64,000 nucleotides of DNA from Allolobophora icterica (taxonomy: Eukaryota > Annelida > Clitellata > Crassiclitellata > Lumbricidae), in contig OY744608.1 of the NCBI GenBank assembly GCA_963556255.1, positions 70,559,377 through 70,623,376 of the forward strand, in the 5' to 3' direction. Below the pieces are notes generated by a model. It was not told where the DNA came from. It ran no database searches and saw nothing but the letters and a program-made list of their open reading frames with translations. How positions within the stretch are numbered: the first letter of the stretch is position 1; each line of letters begins with the position of its first letter. Below are positions 1 to 55,600 of the stretch, piece after piece. The position numbers and the translations under genes are program-made.

Positions 1-2330
1 ACATGAGATCAAACAAACTCTGACAGGTGTCAACTACAGGTTTTGATTCTTCAGTCCAAAGCAGTTCTAGTAAAATACATCGGTTCAACAACAACTCCGT
101 TCAGCCATTCGACTTAAACACACGGACACCACAAGAGGCAAAAGGTTTTGCATAAGATTCAACGTTTCAGCAACATGTAGGATTTCACAAGCATTCCAAC
201 ACACCAACACACACACGCACACACTTTAAAACTTAATCGCAATCGCTACCAACGTCTCTTTTAGAACTCAAAAAACGTCGTAGGTCATGGATAGACACAG
301 AATTGTTTAACAGTCACGACTACATTTGGGTCTTAGTCTGTAGAATAAGAGCCACGTTTAAATGAACTTCACATTCACAGCAGGGTTTTGTAATTTGATC
401 AAGTGACGAAACGGTTAGCTCAGCAGTGCACATAACATATATCGACATGGTAAAAAGATATCTGAGTGATGACATAGCTGGTAATTATAACAGTCTGTTA
501 ATTTTTAGATTAAGTCAGACAATCGGTTGTGTCAACACCTCTACAGAACACACTGATTTCACAATCAATCATAATAATAATGTTGGTACTATGAACAGTA
601 ATAAGGTTACCCAACCAGAATTAATTGCATCTATCTTGGTTTAGATGATTTACTGTTAGATGACTGCACACATACATCTGTCCTTCAAAAGACATTTTCA
701 CAAGACCTCCTCACAGCTGTCAGAAGAAACTCCGGAAGATTCGCTAAACTGTTCTACATATGAAAACCGTTGTGGTATAAACATCCAGTGATGACATCTT
801 AGTCTGTAGCAGAACCTGGTGATTCTCTCTCCAGCACATACAAATATTCTGTCGATTTCCCACTCAAGAATAATTTGTCTCATCTCTCACCAAATGACTC
901 CACTTAAGCCAAACTCTCTCTCTCTTCCAATGTGCCATCAAACTCAGTAATGGCCTCTTCACATTTAACCAAAACTCCATATTCACTACGTTTTCTTTTA
1001 CCAATCTCGCAGCCTGATAATTTCAGGGCCATGAGCCCATGATCTTTTCATTTAGCCATCCTAAAACCCCAAAATCTCAGGGCCACAAACTATCTTTTTG
1101 ACAGCCCAAGGCCCCAAATTTTAGGGTCACAACAGTCTTCATTCTCCCAACCCAGTTTCCCCCAAAACCTAAAACCTACTGGGCCACTAACTTTTCACTT
1201 TGACAGCCCATAGCCTTAATGTCCTTTTCATCTGCAGTAAGACTCTTAACTTCCTGGACCACTACCTTTCCTTTCCATCAATGGAATCCCAAAACTTTCC
1301 AGGGCCAAGACACTTTCCTTTAAACAGTCCCAAAGTCAAGGGCAGCGACGCCCACAAGCAGCTAAACACACAGCAGTTTGCATATTCATAAGCAGCAAGA
1401 ACACAAGAACGGATGAGAGAACGCACGGCGGACGCAACGGCGGCTGCGACAGTTTCCGACGGCGATCACAGGTGGCAGCAGTGTCGCACAACATGTCCTA
1501 AGTTTGAGCAGAAGGTTCGTCCGTGTGTGTGTGTGAGACGGGGCCGACGACGATGATGACGATGACGACGAATGCAGGCAAACGACGCCCGAGTATTTGC
1601 GATAAAGCAGTGAAGACAAAGTGCATTGACGAGGATTTCGACAACGACGATGGCGCTCCTATGTCTCGCCTGTTGCGTTGCCACTCACTGGAGCAGGACC
1701 TTTCGTCGCTGTTAGGTCGCGAAGACGACGAACCTCACTCGTAAATCGCTTCTTGCTCTGGAAATGAGAAAAAATTCACGAAATAAGAAATATTTAACTG
1801 GGAATTAGAAAAAGAGGAATAATAAAAAGCCATGATGTATGCATACAATATAGGCCTAAATGAGTACATAACAACACTGAGTACAGCACTGGACTTGAAA
1901 AATGACCGAGGAAAAAGAGATCATTTATTTGTACCTATCGCTGTCAAATGGCTGACATCAGGAACTGATGATGATGATGATGATGAAGATAGAAAACAAG
2001 TGGCTTCGTAAACCATTTCCTGAGCCCACTGATTTTTCTCCCAAATTATATCCCTGTTTTCATCATCAAGGGAATCTTTCCAGTGTCCTCGTTTTTATAG
2101 TCTTCACGATCGGAAGTCATGATTTCAATGGCAGCAGAATGCCATTGCACACTAAACCAAGTGTCCCTTGACTTCCAGCACTTCCTCTCTTGCATTCGAT
2201 CATCCTTCCAACACATTCTCTACTCTCTCTCTCTCTCTCTCTACCACCCAGAACAGCACAAGAATATCTCCTCTTAAGTTAAGTGTTGATTATTTTAAGG
2301 TCTTTAGATAACACTACTTCTGCATTTGCA
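1..2330. other. 3' flank or last intron of the RGS7-like gene; no supported gene
   Basis: The missing C-terminal exon of the minus-strand gene should lie here or left of the window. I found no acceptor followed by a recognisable R7 C-terminus. A CpG-richer patch at about 1380-1745 carries open frames on both strands, none recognised. A short (CTCT)n tract lies near 2225-2242 and (GATGAT)n near 1967-1986. Confidence 0.5.
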
Positions 2331-2384
2331 TTAAGTTTTAATCTTAGCTGCGATGATGATGACGAAGCAGATGACAAAGAGAAC

Positions 2385-48287
<45,903 letters not shown>

Positions 48288-48429
48288 GACATCCAGTTCA
48301 CGAGTCTACCAGGTTCGACTCCACACGACACCAGCGAATCCAGGCAACCGGTCAGCGCACACGCTTCTGTCGGGTACGCTTGTCCTCGATGAGTACGAAC
48401 TGGCCGGACCATAACCCTCCCTTTAGCTG

Positions 48430-49700
48430 CATCGCACGCAGAACATCACAGAACACCGGGCAACGTTGGCCCAGCTGAGTTTTCCGGGCGAAATCTGACC
48501 GGAATTCGCGTAACTAGACTACAATAAAATTCCGAAACGCCGGTCGCGTCGATATCCGCCGGAGGCGTTTGGAGCGCTGCTAGCAGCCGCCGGACGCAAA
48601 CTCCAGCACAGTCTGAGCGTCTGAGGGCAAGAGCCTGGAGCGCCGGCGAGCGCCTGGGCGAGAGATATACAGACAGCGAGAGAAATCACGGACGCCTATG
48701 CCCGGAGAATAATTCCTCTCCGTTTTTCCGGTTCCTCCGCTGCCCCGGAGCAGAATTAGACGTGCATTACTATTAATGCGCTAACGGACAGCGGAGTAAT
48801 TGCACTCGACGGCTGAGTCCGTCCGTCCGATCGTCCGTGCGTCCGTCCACGGGTAGGTGGCGCCCTGTCTGCCTGCCATTGCCTACAAGCGCCCGAGCTG
48901 TCCGTCCGTCCCAGCGACCGACCGCGTACGATGGAAAGCCTGACGAAACTCAATCGATAGGGGTCTAATTAATTAGCCGGAGTAGGACGGTCCGGCTTCG
49001 ACGTTAGCGCTGGCCGTGGCCCGATACAGATCGGTCTAAAATCTGGCAGCCGTAGCGAGGGGCCCCGCCAGCCCAGCCTCTGGTCGGCGGCCGATGCTAC
49101 GCTGGGCAGCCGCGTCCCTAGCGGGCGGGCGTCCACGCCATCAGCGGCCACTTCGTAGGCTGCACGCAACGCGCCGCTGTTAGCCACAGCGTAGATATTC
49201 GGTTTGTTATCTCATTCGTGGTTGTTTTCACTTCGTTGTCGTCGTCGTCGTCGTCGTCGTCGTGTTAGATGGAAGACGAGATGGTCTAGCCTCCTTCTCC
49301 TCGTCCTATCTTACCTTCCCTTCCATGCATGGGCGGCTACCCTGCGCTCATCCACCGACCGCTCCTGCTGCAGGGCGACGCTCCTTCGTCGCTGGACCGG
49401 GCGGCGGCCGATCAGACCAGCGCGCATACAGCGCACGCGTGCGCTTGGCCAGCGATGCAGACCGTCTTCGCTCCATAGGCCGACCGACCGATGCAGCGGC
49501 GGCGGCGGCGGCGGTCTCCCCTGCGGCGGTGGTCGGTGGTGACCACCGGCCGACGCCGCTGACCAAGACGACGTCGTCAGTCATCGCTGGACGAAGGACA
49601 TTAACGACTGACCGAACGAGGATTGTCGCCAACTGCCTTGTAGGCTACTCGGTTGGTGCCAGTCCTGGACCTGGATAAAGGAGGAGGGCGTCGTTAAGCA
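48430..49700 (-). promoter_or_regulatory. CpG-rich block upstream of RGS7-like exon 1, probable promoter region
   Basis: This stretch is much richer in GC and CpG than the surrounding AT-rich DNA, with many CCGTCCGTCCG, GCGGCGGCGG and CGTCGTCGT runs. It begins about 150 bp upstream of the first coding exon of the minus-strand gene. CpG-rich DNA around a 5' exon is typical of broad animal promoters. No TATA box is placed with confidence, and long GC-driven ORFs on both strands here look non-coding. Confidence 0.5.
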
Positions 49701-49825
49701 GCGACCAAGCGAAGGGGATTGTCGTTGAAGGGAATCGGAGAGATTTCGTTGTTCGTTGGAGTCGTTTTCTGTTCATCTTCATCTCTTGGTTTTGATTCTT
49801 CATAGTCCGTCTTCAGCCGATCCTC

Positions 49826-50070
49826 TTCTGTGTGTGTGTGTGTGTGTGTGTGTCTGTCTGTGTCTGTGTGTCTGTCTGTATCTCCTTGTGTGTCTGTGTC
49901 GCTGTGTATGTCTTTGTCTGCGTGTATCTGTCTGTGTCTCTTTGTGTCTGTGTCTCTGTGTGTGTCTGTGTCTCTCTGTGTTTCTGTGTCTGTCTATGTC
50001 TCTGTGTGTGTCTGTGTCTGTGTGTGTGTCTCTTTGTGTCTCTGTGTCTGTCTGTCTGTCTCTTCATTTA
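49826..50070 (+). repeat. (TGTC)n/(TG)n microsatellite
   Basis: TGTGTGTG followed by TGTCTGTCTC units, separating the CpG-rich block from the MITE at 50373. Confidence 0.95.
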
Positions 50071-50372
50071 GAGTCGGCTAAGATGAGCGTCGAACTCAAC
50101 AGACGATGATGTCCTTTGGTTTAATTCTGATAATGTCTGGTTTTCTTCTGCTCAACAACGTAATGGCCATCCAAGTGTATAAGCAATTAAACGGAATTGG
50201 CGAATATATAAAATAGAATGAAAACGTTTAACGGGTGTTTAAATGTGGCGCTGTATTTCATGATTTCATGATTTAATATCAGTTGTGTGGTGACATCTAT
50301 GGGTTGCCATAGTCGTTCAAATCGACCCTACCTTGCTTGATAAAATGTATCAAAGTCTGCAACTGGACTCAA

Positions 50373-50855
50373 CATGGGCGGCGATCATGGGGGGGGACGA
50401 GGGGGACAAGTCCCCCACCTTTAAGAGTGGGATGGGGGACACGCCATACATTTGTCCCCCCCCAAATTTTGAAGAAACACGAAAAAAGGCGAAGAAATGT
50501 AATTCCGCGTGAGGGTTTTCACTGCATTTCTGACGAGATGAGGTAAAAACTATTTTTGAGGAGAAGTGTCCCTCCCGAAAATTCAGAGAAAGCAAGAAGA
50601 AATTCGTAAAAAAGTAATGAAATTTGTTGGGGATGAATTTGTAAAAACAAGGTAATAAATTTTGTAGACGAATTCCTAAAAAAGGTAGGGCCTAATCACA
50701 TTATTGGTGGGAGACCCTGGAAAAGTTGTAAAAAGAGGCGAATGACTAAAAAAAGTCATCAACTTTTTTGGGACATGAATTCCTAAAAAAGGTCATCGAC
50801 CAGACCGTGGCCGACTTTGCCCCCCCCCACCTCTCAGACAAGATCGCCGCCACTG
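50373..50855. mobile_element. hAT-type MITE, 483 bp, longest copy of the CATGGGCGGCGATC family
   Basis: The left end is CATGGGCGGCGATC and the right end is GATCGCCGCCACTG. The flanks GGACTCAA (50365-50372) and GAACTCAA (50856-50863) match at 7 of 8. It holds GACAAGTCCCCCACCTTTA as in the shorter copies, plus an extra part with repeated GAATTCCTAAAAAAGGTCATC. The shorter copies look like internal deletions of it. Confidence 0.88.
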
Positions 50856-51454
50856 GAACTCAACGTATATAAAATAGAATGAATTCGTTTTCTTTTTCTG
50901 GTTCTCTGTCTTCAGACAGGTTCAAGCGTCCTAACGTCACCACCCTCAAGCCCGGCCCTAGGGTGTGCGGTGCCCAAAGCAGCAAGCGATGAACGGGGCT
51001 CCAAGCAAAAATGGCATTGTGTAGGCCTAGTTGATTTCCTGCCAATACGGCATTGGCAATAGCCAATTATATAGGCCCTACCATACGCATGTATTAAAAT
51101 AATACAAAATGGAAATTAAATGGCTTAATGAACACAAAATGCAAATCAGGCTTTTAATACTAGCATTTTACTATGAAAGCAATAATTATGTTTTATTTAA
51201 TTATTTGAATATCTAACAACTGAAAAAGGATGTTAGTAATTAAAATGTTTTACCATCCTTCTTATTGAAAATTTGTTAGTCACTATAGAGTTATAGACAA
51301 CAGCGTGGCTGATATCTTCTAAAATGTGATATCTTCTAAAATATCTTCTAAAACCTTTCAGGTCATAGGACGAAGTTAACCCATGGAATAATACATTATC
51401 TGATGTTTAGTGACAATGTAGGATAGGTGTGATTAGCCATTAGTTAGATAAATT

Positions 51455-51724
51455 CAGGGGCGCCCGCAGGCTTTAAAAAATTGGACGCACACTCCAAAAA
51501 AATTGGACGCACACTCCTCCAGTCCCCTCCCATCCTACCCGTCATACACTGAAAGTGACTCAGAGTGACTCATTAGACACAATTCAATTTAGATAACATC
51601 GAAATCTTTAACATGCCGTATTGTCGTTCATAAAAAATATCCATGCTCTCCTTTATACTTGTGCGGATTTGATCTGGTGGGTGGACGCACGTGCGTCCAG
51701 TGCGTCCGCCTGCGGGCGCCCCTG
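51455..51724. mobile_element. hAT-type MITE, 270 bp, CAGGGGCGCCCGCAGG ends
   Basis: The left end CAGGGGCGCCCGCAGG is mirrored exactly at the right (CCTGCGGGCGCCCCTG). The flanks are GATAAATT at 51447-51454 and 51725-51732. The interior repeats TTGGACGCACACTCC and contains GACGCACGTGCGTC, a palindrome. It sits 42 bp left of the retrotransposon. Confidence 0.93.
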
Positions 51725-51762
51725 GATAAATTCATTAATTTTAATTAATTGGCCAGCACAAT

Positions 51763-51766
51763 GACC
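51763..51766. repeat. Target-site duplication, left (GACC)
   Basis: GACC directly precedes the TGTAAC start of the 5' LTR and recurs at 62137-62140, directly after the 3' LTR. Duplications of 4-6 bp are normal for Ty3/gypsy integrases. Confidence 0.85.
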
Positions 51767-51853
51767 TGTAACATTTTTTGTTAAATGTGACAGGTTAATT
51801 AAGTATATATTTTTATTTTATTGGCAATATATTATACGGCCTTTTGTATTAAG

Positions 51854-52220
51854 TTTCCCGCCTTTTCTGACTGCTGATATCAGTGGCTGGTGAGTCATAC
51901 TGAGGGCGCAAATATTGACGACGGCTGCTGCTGTCCTAGTCGCCGTTTTCCCGCCAATTTCCTTGCCTTTGCTAGCTTGGGTGTTGAGTCATCTGAGTGG
52001 CCCGAGACAGCAGAGCTGCTGATGCTGCTGATGATAGGCTGCTGCTACTGCTGCTGATATCATAGTCGCAGTTTCCCACCATTAATGGTCTGTGGTTTAG
52101 CCTGGATGATGAGTCACCTTTTTGGCGCGAACAGCAGAGCTACTGCTGCGGCTGCTGCCTGTGCAGTTTCCCGCCATAAATGATGCATTGTGTGTTTGGC
52201 GCCAAATTCTGCTATAAATA
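51854..52220 (+). promoter_or_regulatory. LTR U3 promoter: three AP-1-like, several E2F-like motifs and a TATA box
   Basis: TGAGTCA occurs at 51891, 51985 and 52110. TTTCCCGCC occurs at 51854, 51947 and 52167, with a variant TTTCCCACC at 52072. TTTGGCGCGA occurs at 52121, and the palindrome TTTGGCGCCAAA at 52195-52206. TATAAATA is at 52213-52220, so transcription would start near 52240-52250, where TTTGCAGTC resembles an initiator. Motif identities are established; their use here is inferred. The same set is repeated in the 3' LTR (TATAAATA at 60959-60966). Confidence 0.65.
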
Positions 52221-52635
52221 CCGGCCGCTACCGCCATGCATTTGCAGTCTTGGAGAGCCAATGGTGTGTGAAGTTGCCGCACGTTCGTTTAAAGATTTGT
52301 AGTTCTGATGTGACTAGAAGTGGGTGTTATCGTATGTTGGATGATAATTATAATCGTTGCTGCGTTATTTCGTTGGAATTGTTGCTATGCTGGATACTGT
52401 GGACTTATTTCGTGTGCTCGTGGATATAAGCACTTTGTCAGGAGTCTTGTCCCGCTTGTAAAATTTGGGGTAAATAATCATTTTCTTGTATAAATTATAT
52501 TATGATTATGATTGCTTGTTTATGCCTAAGTAGTTTTAAGTGTAAGGTTTAGAGTTGTTAGAATAGTATTATATAAATCGTGCTACTGTTCATGTCATTA
52601 GATTGTCATTAATAATTGCTGGAACATTTAAATAT

Positions 52636-52653
52636 ATTAAAGATGTCATTAAA
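52636..52653 (+). promoter_or_regulatory. Candidate LTR poly(A) signals ATTAAA around the gag start codon
   Basis: ATTAAA lies at 52636-52641 and 52648-52653, on either side of the ATG at 52643. The matching copies in the 3' LTR are at 61382 and 61394. I see no AATAAA between the TATA box and here. If used in the 3' LTR, the R region would span about 52245-52675. Confidence 0.3.
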
Positions 52654-55600
52654 CTCTTTGAGATCGTTGGATTTAGAGGCTGATCCTAGTGATAGGCAGG
52701 AGCGTGCTGTACGCCCGTATTCTTCTCTGTCTCGGCCTTCTTCGGCCATGGGCCAACTGCTAGAAAGCATAGCTTTTGGACAACGTGCCTTAGATCAAAA
52801 GTTAGAAGGCATGAGTGAGAACTTAGCTGATGTTAGAGGTACTCAAATGGACCTAGTTAGCAACTTAGATGATCTCAGAGGTAGCCAGGTGAACCTAGCT
52901 GTTAATCTAGAAGAAATGAGAGACAGTCAGTTAGAAATGAGGGATAATCAAACTGTACTTCTAGAGCGCCTAGAAAGGCTTGAAGAGGCTTCTTCTCATG
53001 GTTCCGCAAGTCGTAATCGGACCCCGGATCATTCGCCTCGGGTGATTGCTTTGCCTATGGCAGCCATGTCCTTGCCACTCGTGCCAAATTTAGAGTCAAA
53101 TGTTGCTAGGGATAATTTGGAGCCACCCGGAGTCAGTTCCGAGGAGGGAGCCAGTGCCCCTCCACCCTCGTTCAGAAGGAGTGAACGTTTGCAGATGAAA
53201 TCGAGGCTAAATTATAACGAGCTAGGGAACCGCTGGAGTAGAATCCCAGCAGATCCCGTTGAAGCTCAAGGATCAGGTCACCCCACTGGAATACAGGTTC
53301 TTCCTTCCATGGACTTGCGAAGACGCGTTCCCGCCCCATTTAAACAGACTGACTTAGCACCCAGGGCTGGGGGTGGGCAACGGCGTAACAATGGCGGCGA
53401 GAGATGGGACAGTTTATTTAAGAATGTGCCTAGAAAAGATGAGGCACATAGATTAAATTTTGGAAGAGAAGAACCAGATAGAGTAGATTTTCATTCAGTA
53501 GGGGTTGGAACAGAATCGTTCAGAATCGGTGAAGCCTCGAACACGAGAAGAACCGATTTAGACAGAGCTATAGAAATCAGATCAGATCATTCTAGTTTGG
53601 TAGATCTAGACGTAGATAGAATGGATAGAACAGATGATCGTAGAATTAGAATAATTGAAGATGACAGAAACAAGCAATCACAATTTGATTTTGGCATAAA
53701 CAAATTTGGGGGGAGGGATTTTGTGAATTTGGAGCCTAACACGCAACCTCTCGCAAGAATGCCTCGCCAACCTGTTGTCTCTGTTGTCAACGTCGAAACT
53801 CGCCCTTCGTTGTCAATCGCTCGCTCAGTGTCTGAACCACGGAATCTGCCGCGAACGTCTGAAGCAGAGCGAATGCGAGACTTGCCTATGCCTTCTGTCA
53901 GAACGACGCAAAATGAAACCTGGATGCAACCGATCCGACGTTCTGAGCAACAAGATGCGTTCTATTTGCCAGATCTGATGCCAATGCCTCGTCCTGCGAC
54001 TCCGATCATGCCTCGCTTAGAGAGACATGTGTTCGATCATGGATATGATCGGGATGATCCGTCAATGTGGAGAAATCGGCCTGTGCAACCGACGGTGATG
54101 TACAACGCTCCAGAAAGAAGCCTGAATCTGCCAAATCGAGTTCCTGGAATTATTACTTCTTCGTTTGGTAGAGGACCTTACTTTCCGGTGGATGCTCAAC
54201 TGCAGACGTACATGGGTCCTGTGGGAGCTCAGCAGTTTGGCTACAGCAGAGGAACTGTACTGACAAACACTTTGACGGATTTATCGTTAAATAATCGAGC
54301 TACTGAAGCGTTGTCGAGTGAGCAGAAATTGAGTTTGAGTCAGCAAACTAGAGTGTCAATTGCAACTCAAACTACAAGTGCGCCTGAATCTTCATCGTCT
54401 GCTGAAACGTTCTCAAAACAAAGTGTTGTTGTGGCTAAAGAAGAAGCATCGTCGTCGTCGATAGGCCCATCTGAAAAGCCTAAAAGCACGATTAAGCTTG
54501 GTAGCTTTGATGGACGAAGCTTACAAGTTGAAGCATTTTTGCGAAGATTTTCTATCTGCGCAAGACACAATAAATGGACGGCTTCCGAGAAACTGGATCA
54601 TCTTATGTGTTCTCTTTCTGGATCAGCTTCTCAGATTTTATGGGAGAATGACTCGGACCAAATTCTGACGTCTGAAGACCTGGAAGAAAAACTCAGATCG
54701 AGATTTGGTAACAGTCAGCAGACGGCTTTGTTTAGAATGCAGCTGCAGACTCGTAAACAGAAGGACAGTGAAGATCTCAGCTCTTTGGTCAATGAAATAC
54801 GACGTTTGATGTCATTAGGATTTCCTGGAGGTTCGAGTGTTCATGGTGAAATTTTGGCTGTGGGTGCTTTTCTGGATGCACTCAGGGACAAAGAGATTTC
54901 GCTGAAGACAAGGGAACGTGAGCCACAGAGTTTGGACGACGCTTTCAGAATTGCATCTCGATTAGAAGCATACAAGAAAGCAGAGCAAGAGAAGTCCGGT
55001 TCTACTTCGCATCCACTTGGTCGAGTGAAAGCTGTAAAAGAAACGGAGTCAACCCTAGAAACAGTATTGCGTCGTTTGGACAAAATAGAGAAAGCAGCGA
55101 AGCCTCCACCTGTGCCGAATCCATACAACGCACCGATGGCACAACCTGTTTTCTATCCTCCTCCTCCTCCTCCTCCTCCGCCGCCGCTGATGACGTATAA
55201 TCCAGGATATGGCCAACAAAGAAGAAATCGACCTAACTGGACGGCTCCTCGTCGTTGCTATGGTTGCAATAGTCCGTTACACTTGGTCCGTGATTGTCCA
55301 TACAAACAACCGCCTCCTGCTGCTCAGTTACCTGTTGATGATAATCAACCACTTCCGGTCAACTCTTGCTTCGTTCCAGGAAGTTCGAATGCATATATTC
55401 CACTTCGTATTTATGGCCGAATGGTGCACTGTCTCGTTGATACGGGATCACAAGTGTCTTTGTTTCCATATAAACTGGTAAGGAAGAAGGATATAATTCC
55501 TTCAGATCAAAAATTGCTGGCGGCCAATGGATCTAAGATTTTTACAGAGGGTGAATCGATGGTAAGATGTCAGTTGGGTGGTCGAAGATGTGACATTCCG

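Larger units (their letters stand above)
51767..53390 (+). repeat. 5' LTR, 1624 bp
   Basis: Starts TGTAACATTTT and ends GCGTAACA, so the tips are TG...CA with an imperfect TGT(A/T)AC inverted match. The match to the 3' LTR ends exactly at 53390, and a TGG-starting primer site follows one base later. U3 carries AP-1-like and E2F-like motifs and a TATA box. The downstream half codes for the first 249 residues of Gag. Confidence 0.93.

Noticed and set aside
698..883. Possible last exon of the RGS7-like gene on the minus strand
   Set aside because: No R7 C-terminal similarity, and no acceptor of good quality in the right phase.
1508..1744. Plus-strand frame ending in an acidic, protein-like sequence (DEDFDNDDGAP...EDDEPHS)
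   Set aside because: The composition looks plausible, but I recognise no family, see no convincing upstream exon, and the opposite strand is also open. It is left unannotated.
49204..49678. GC-rich frames of 94-138 codons on both strands
   Set aside because: Overlapping long frames in several phases are expected in CpG-rich DNA. No conserved domain is recognised.
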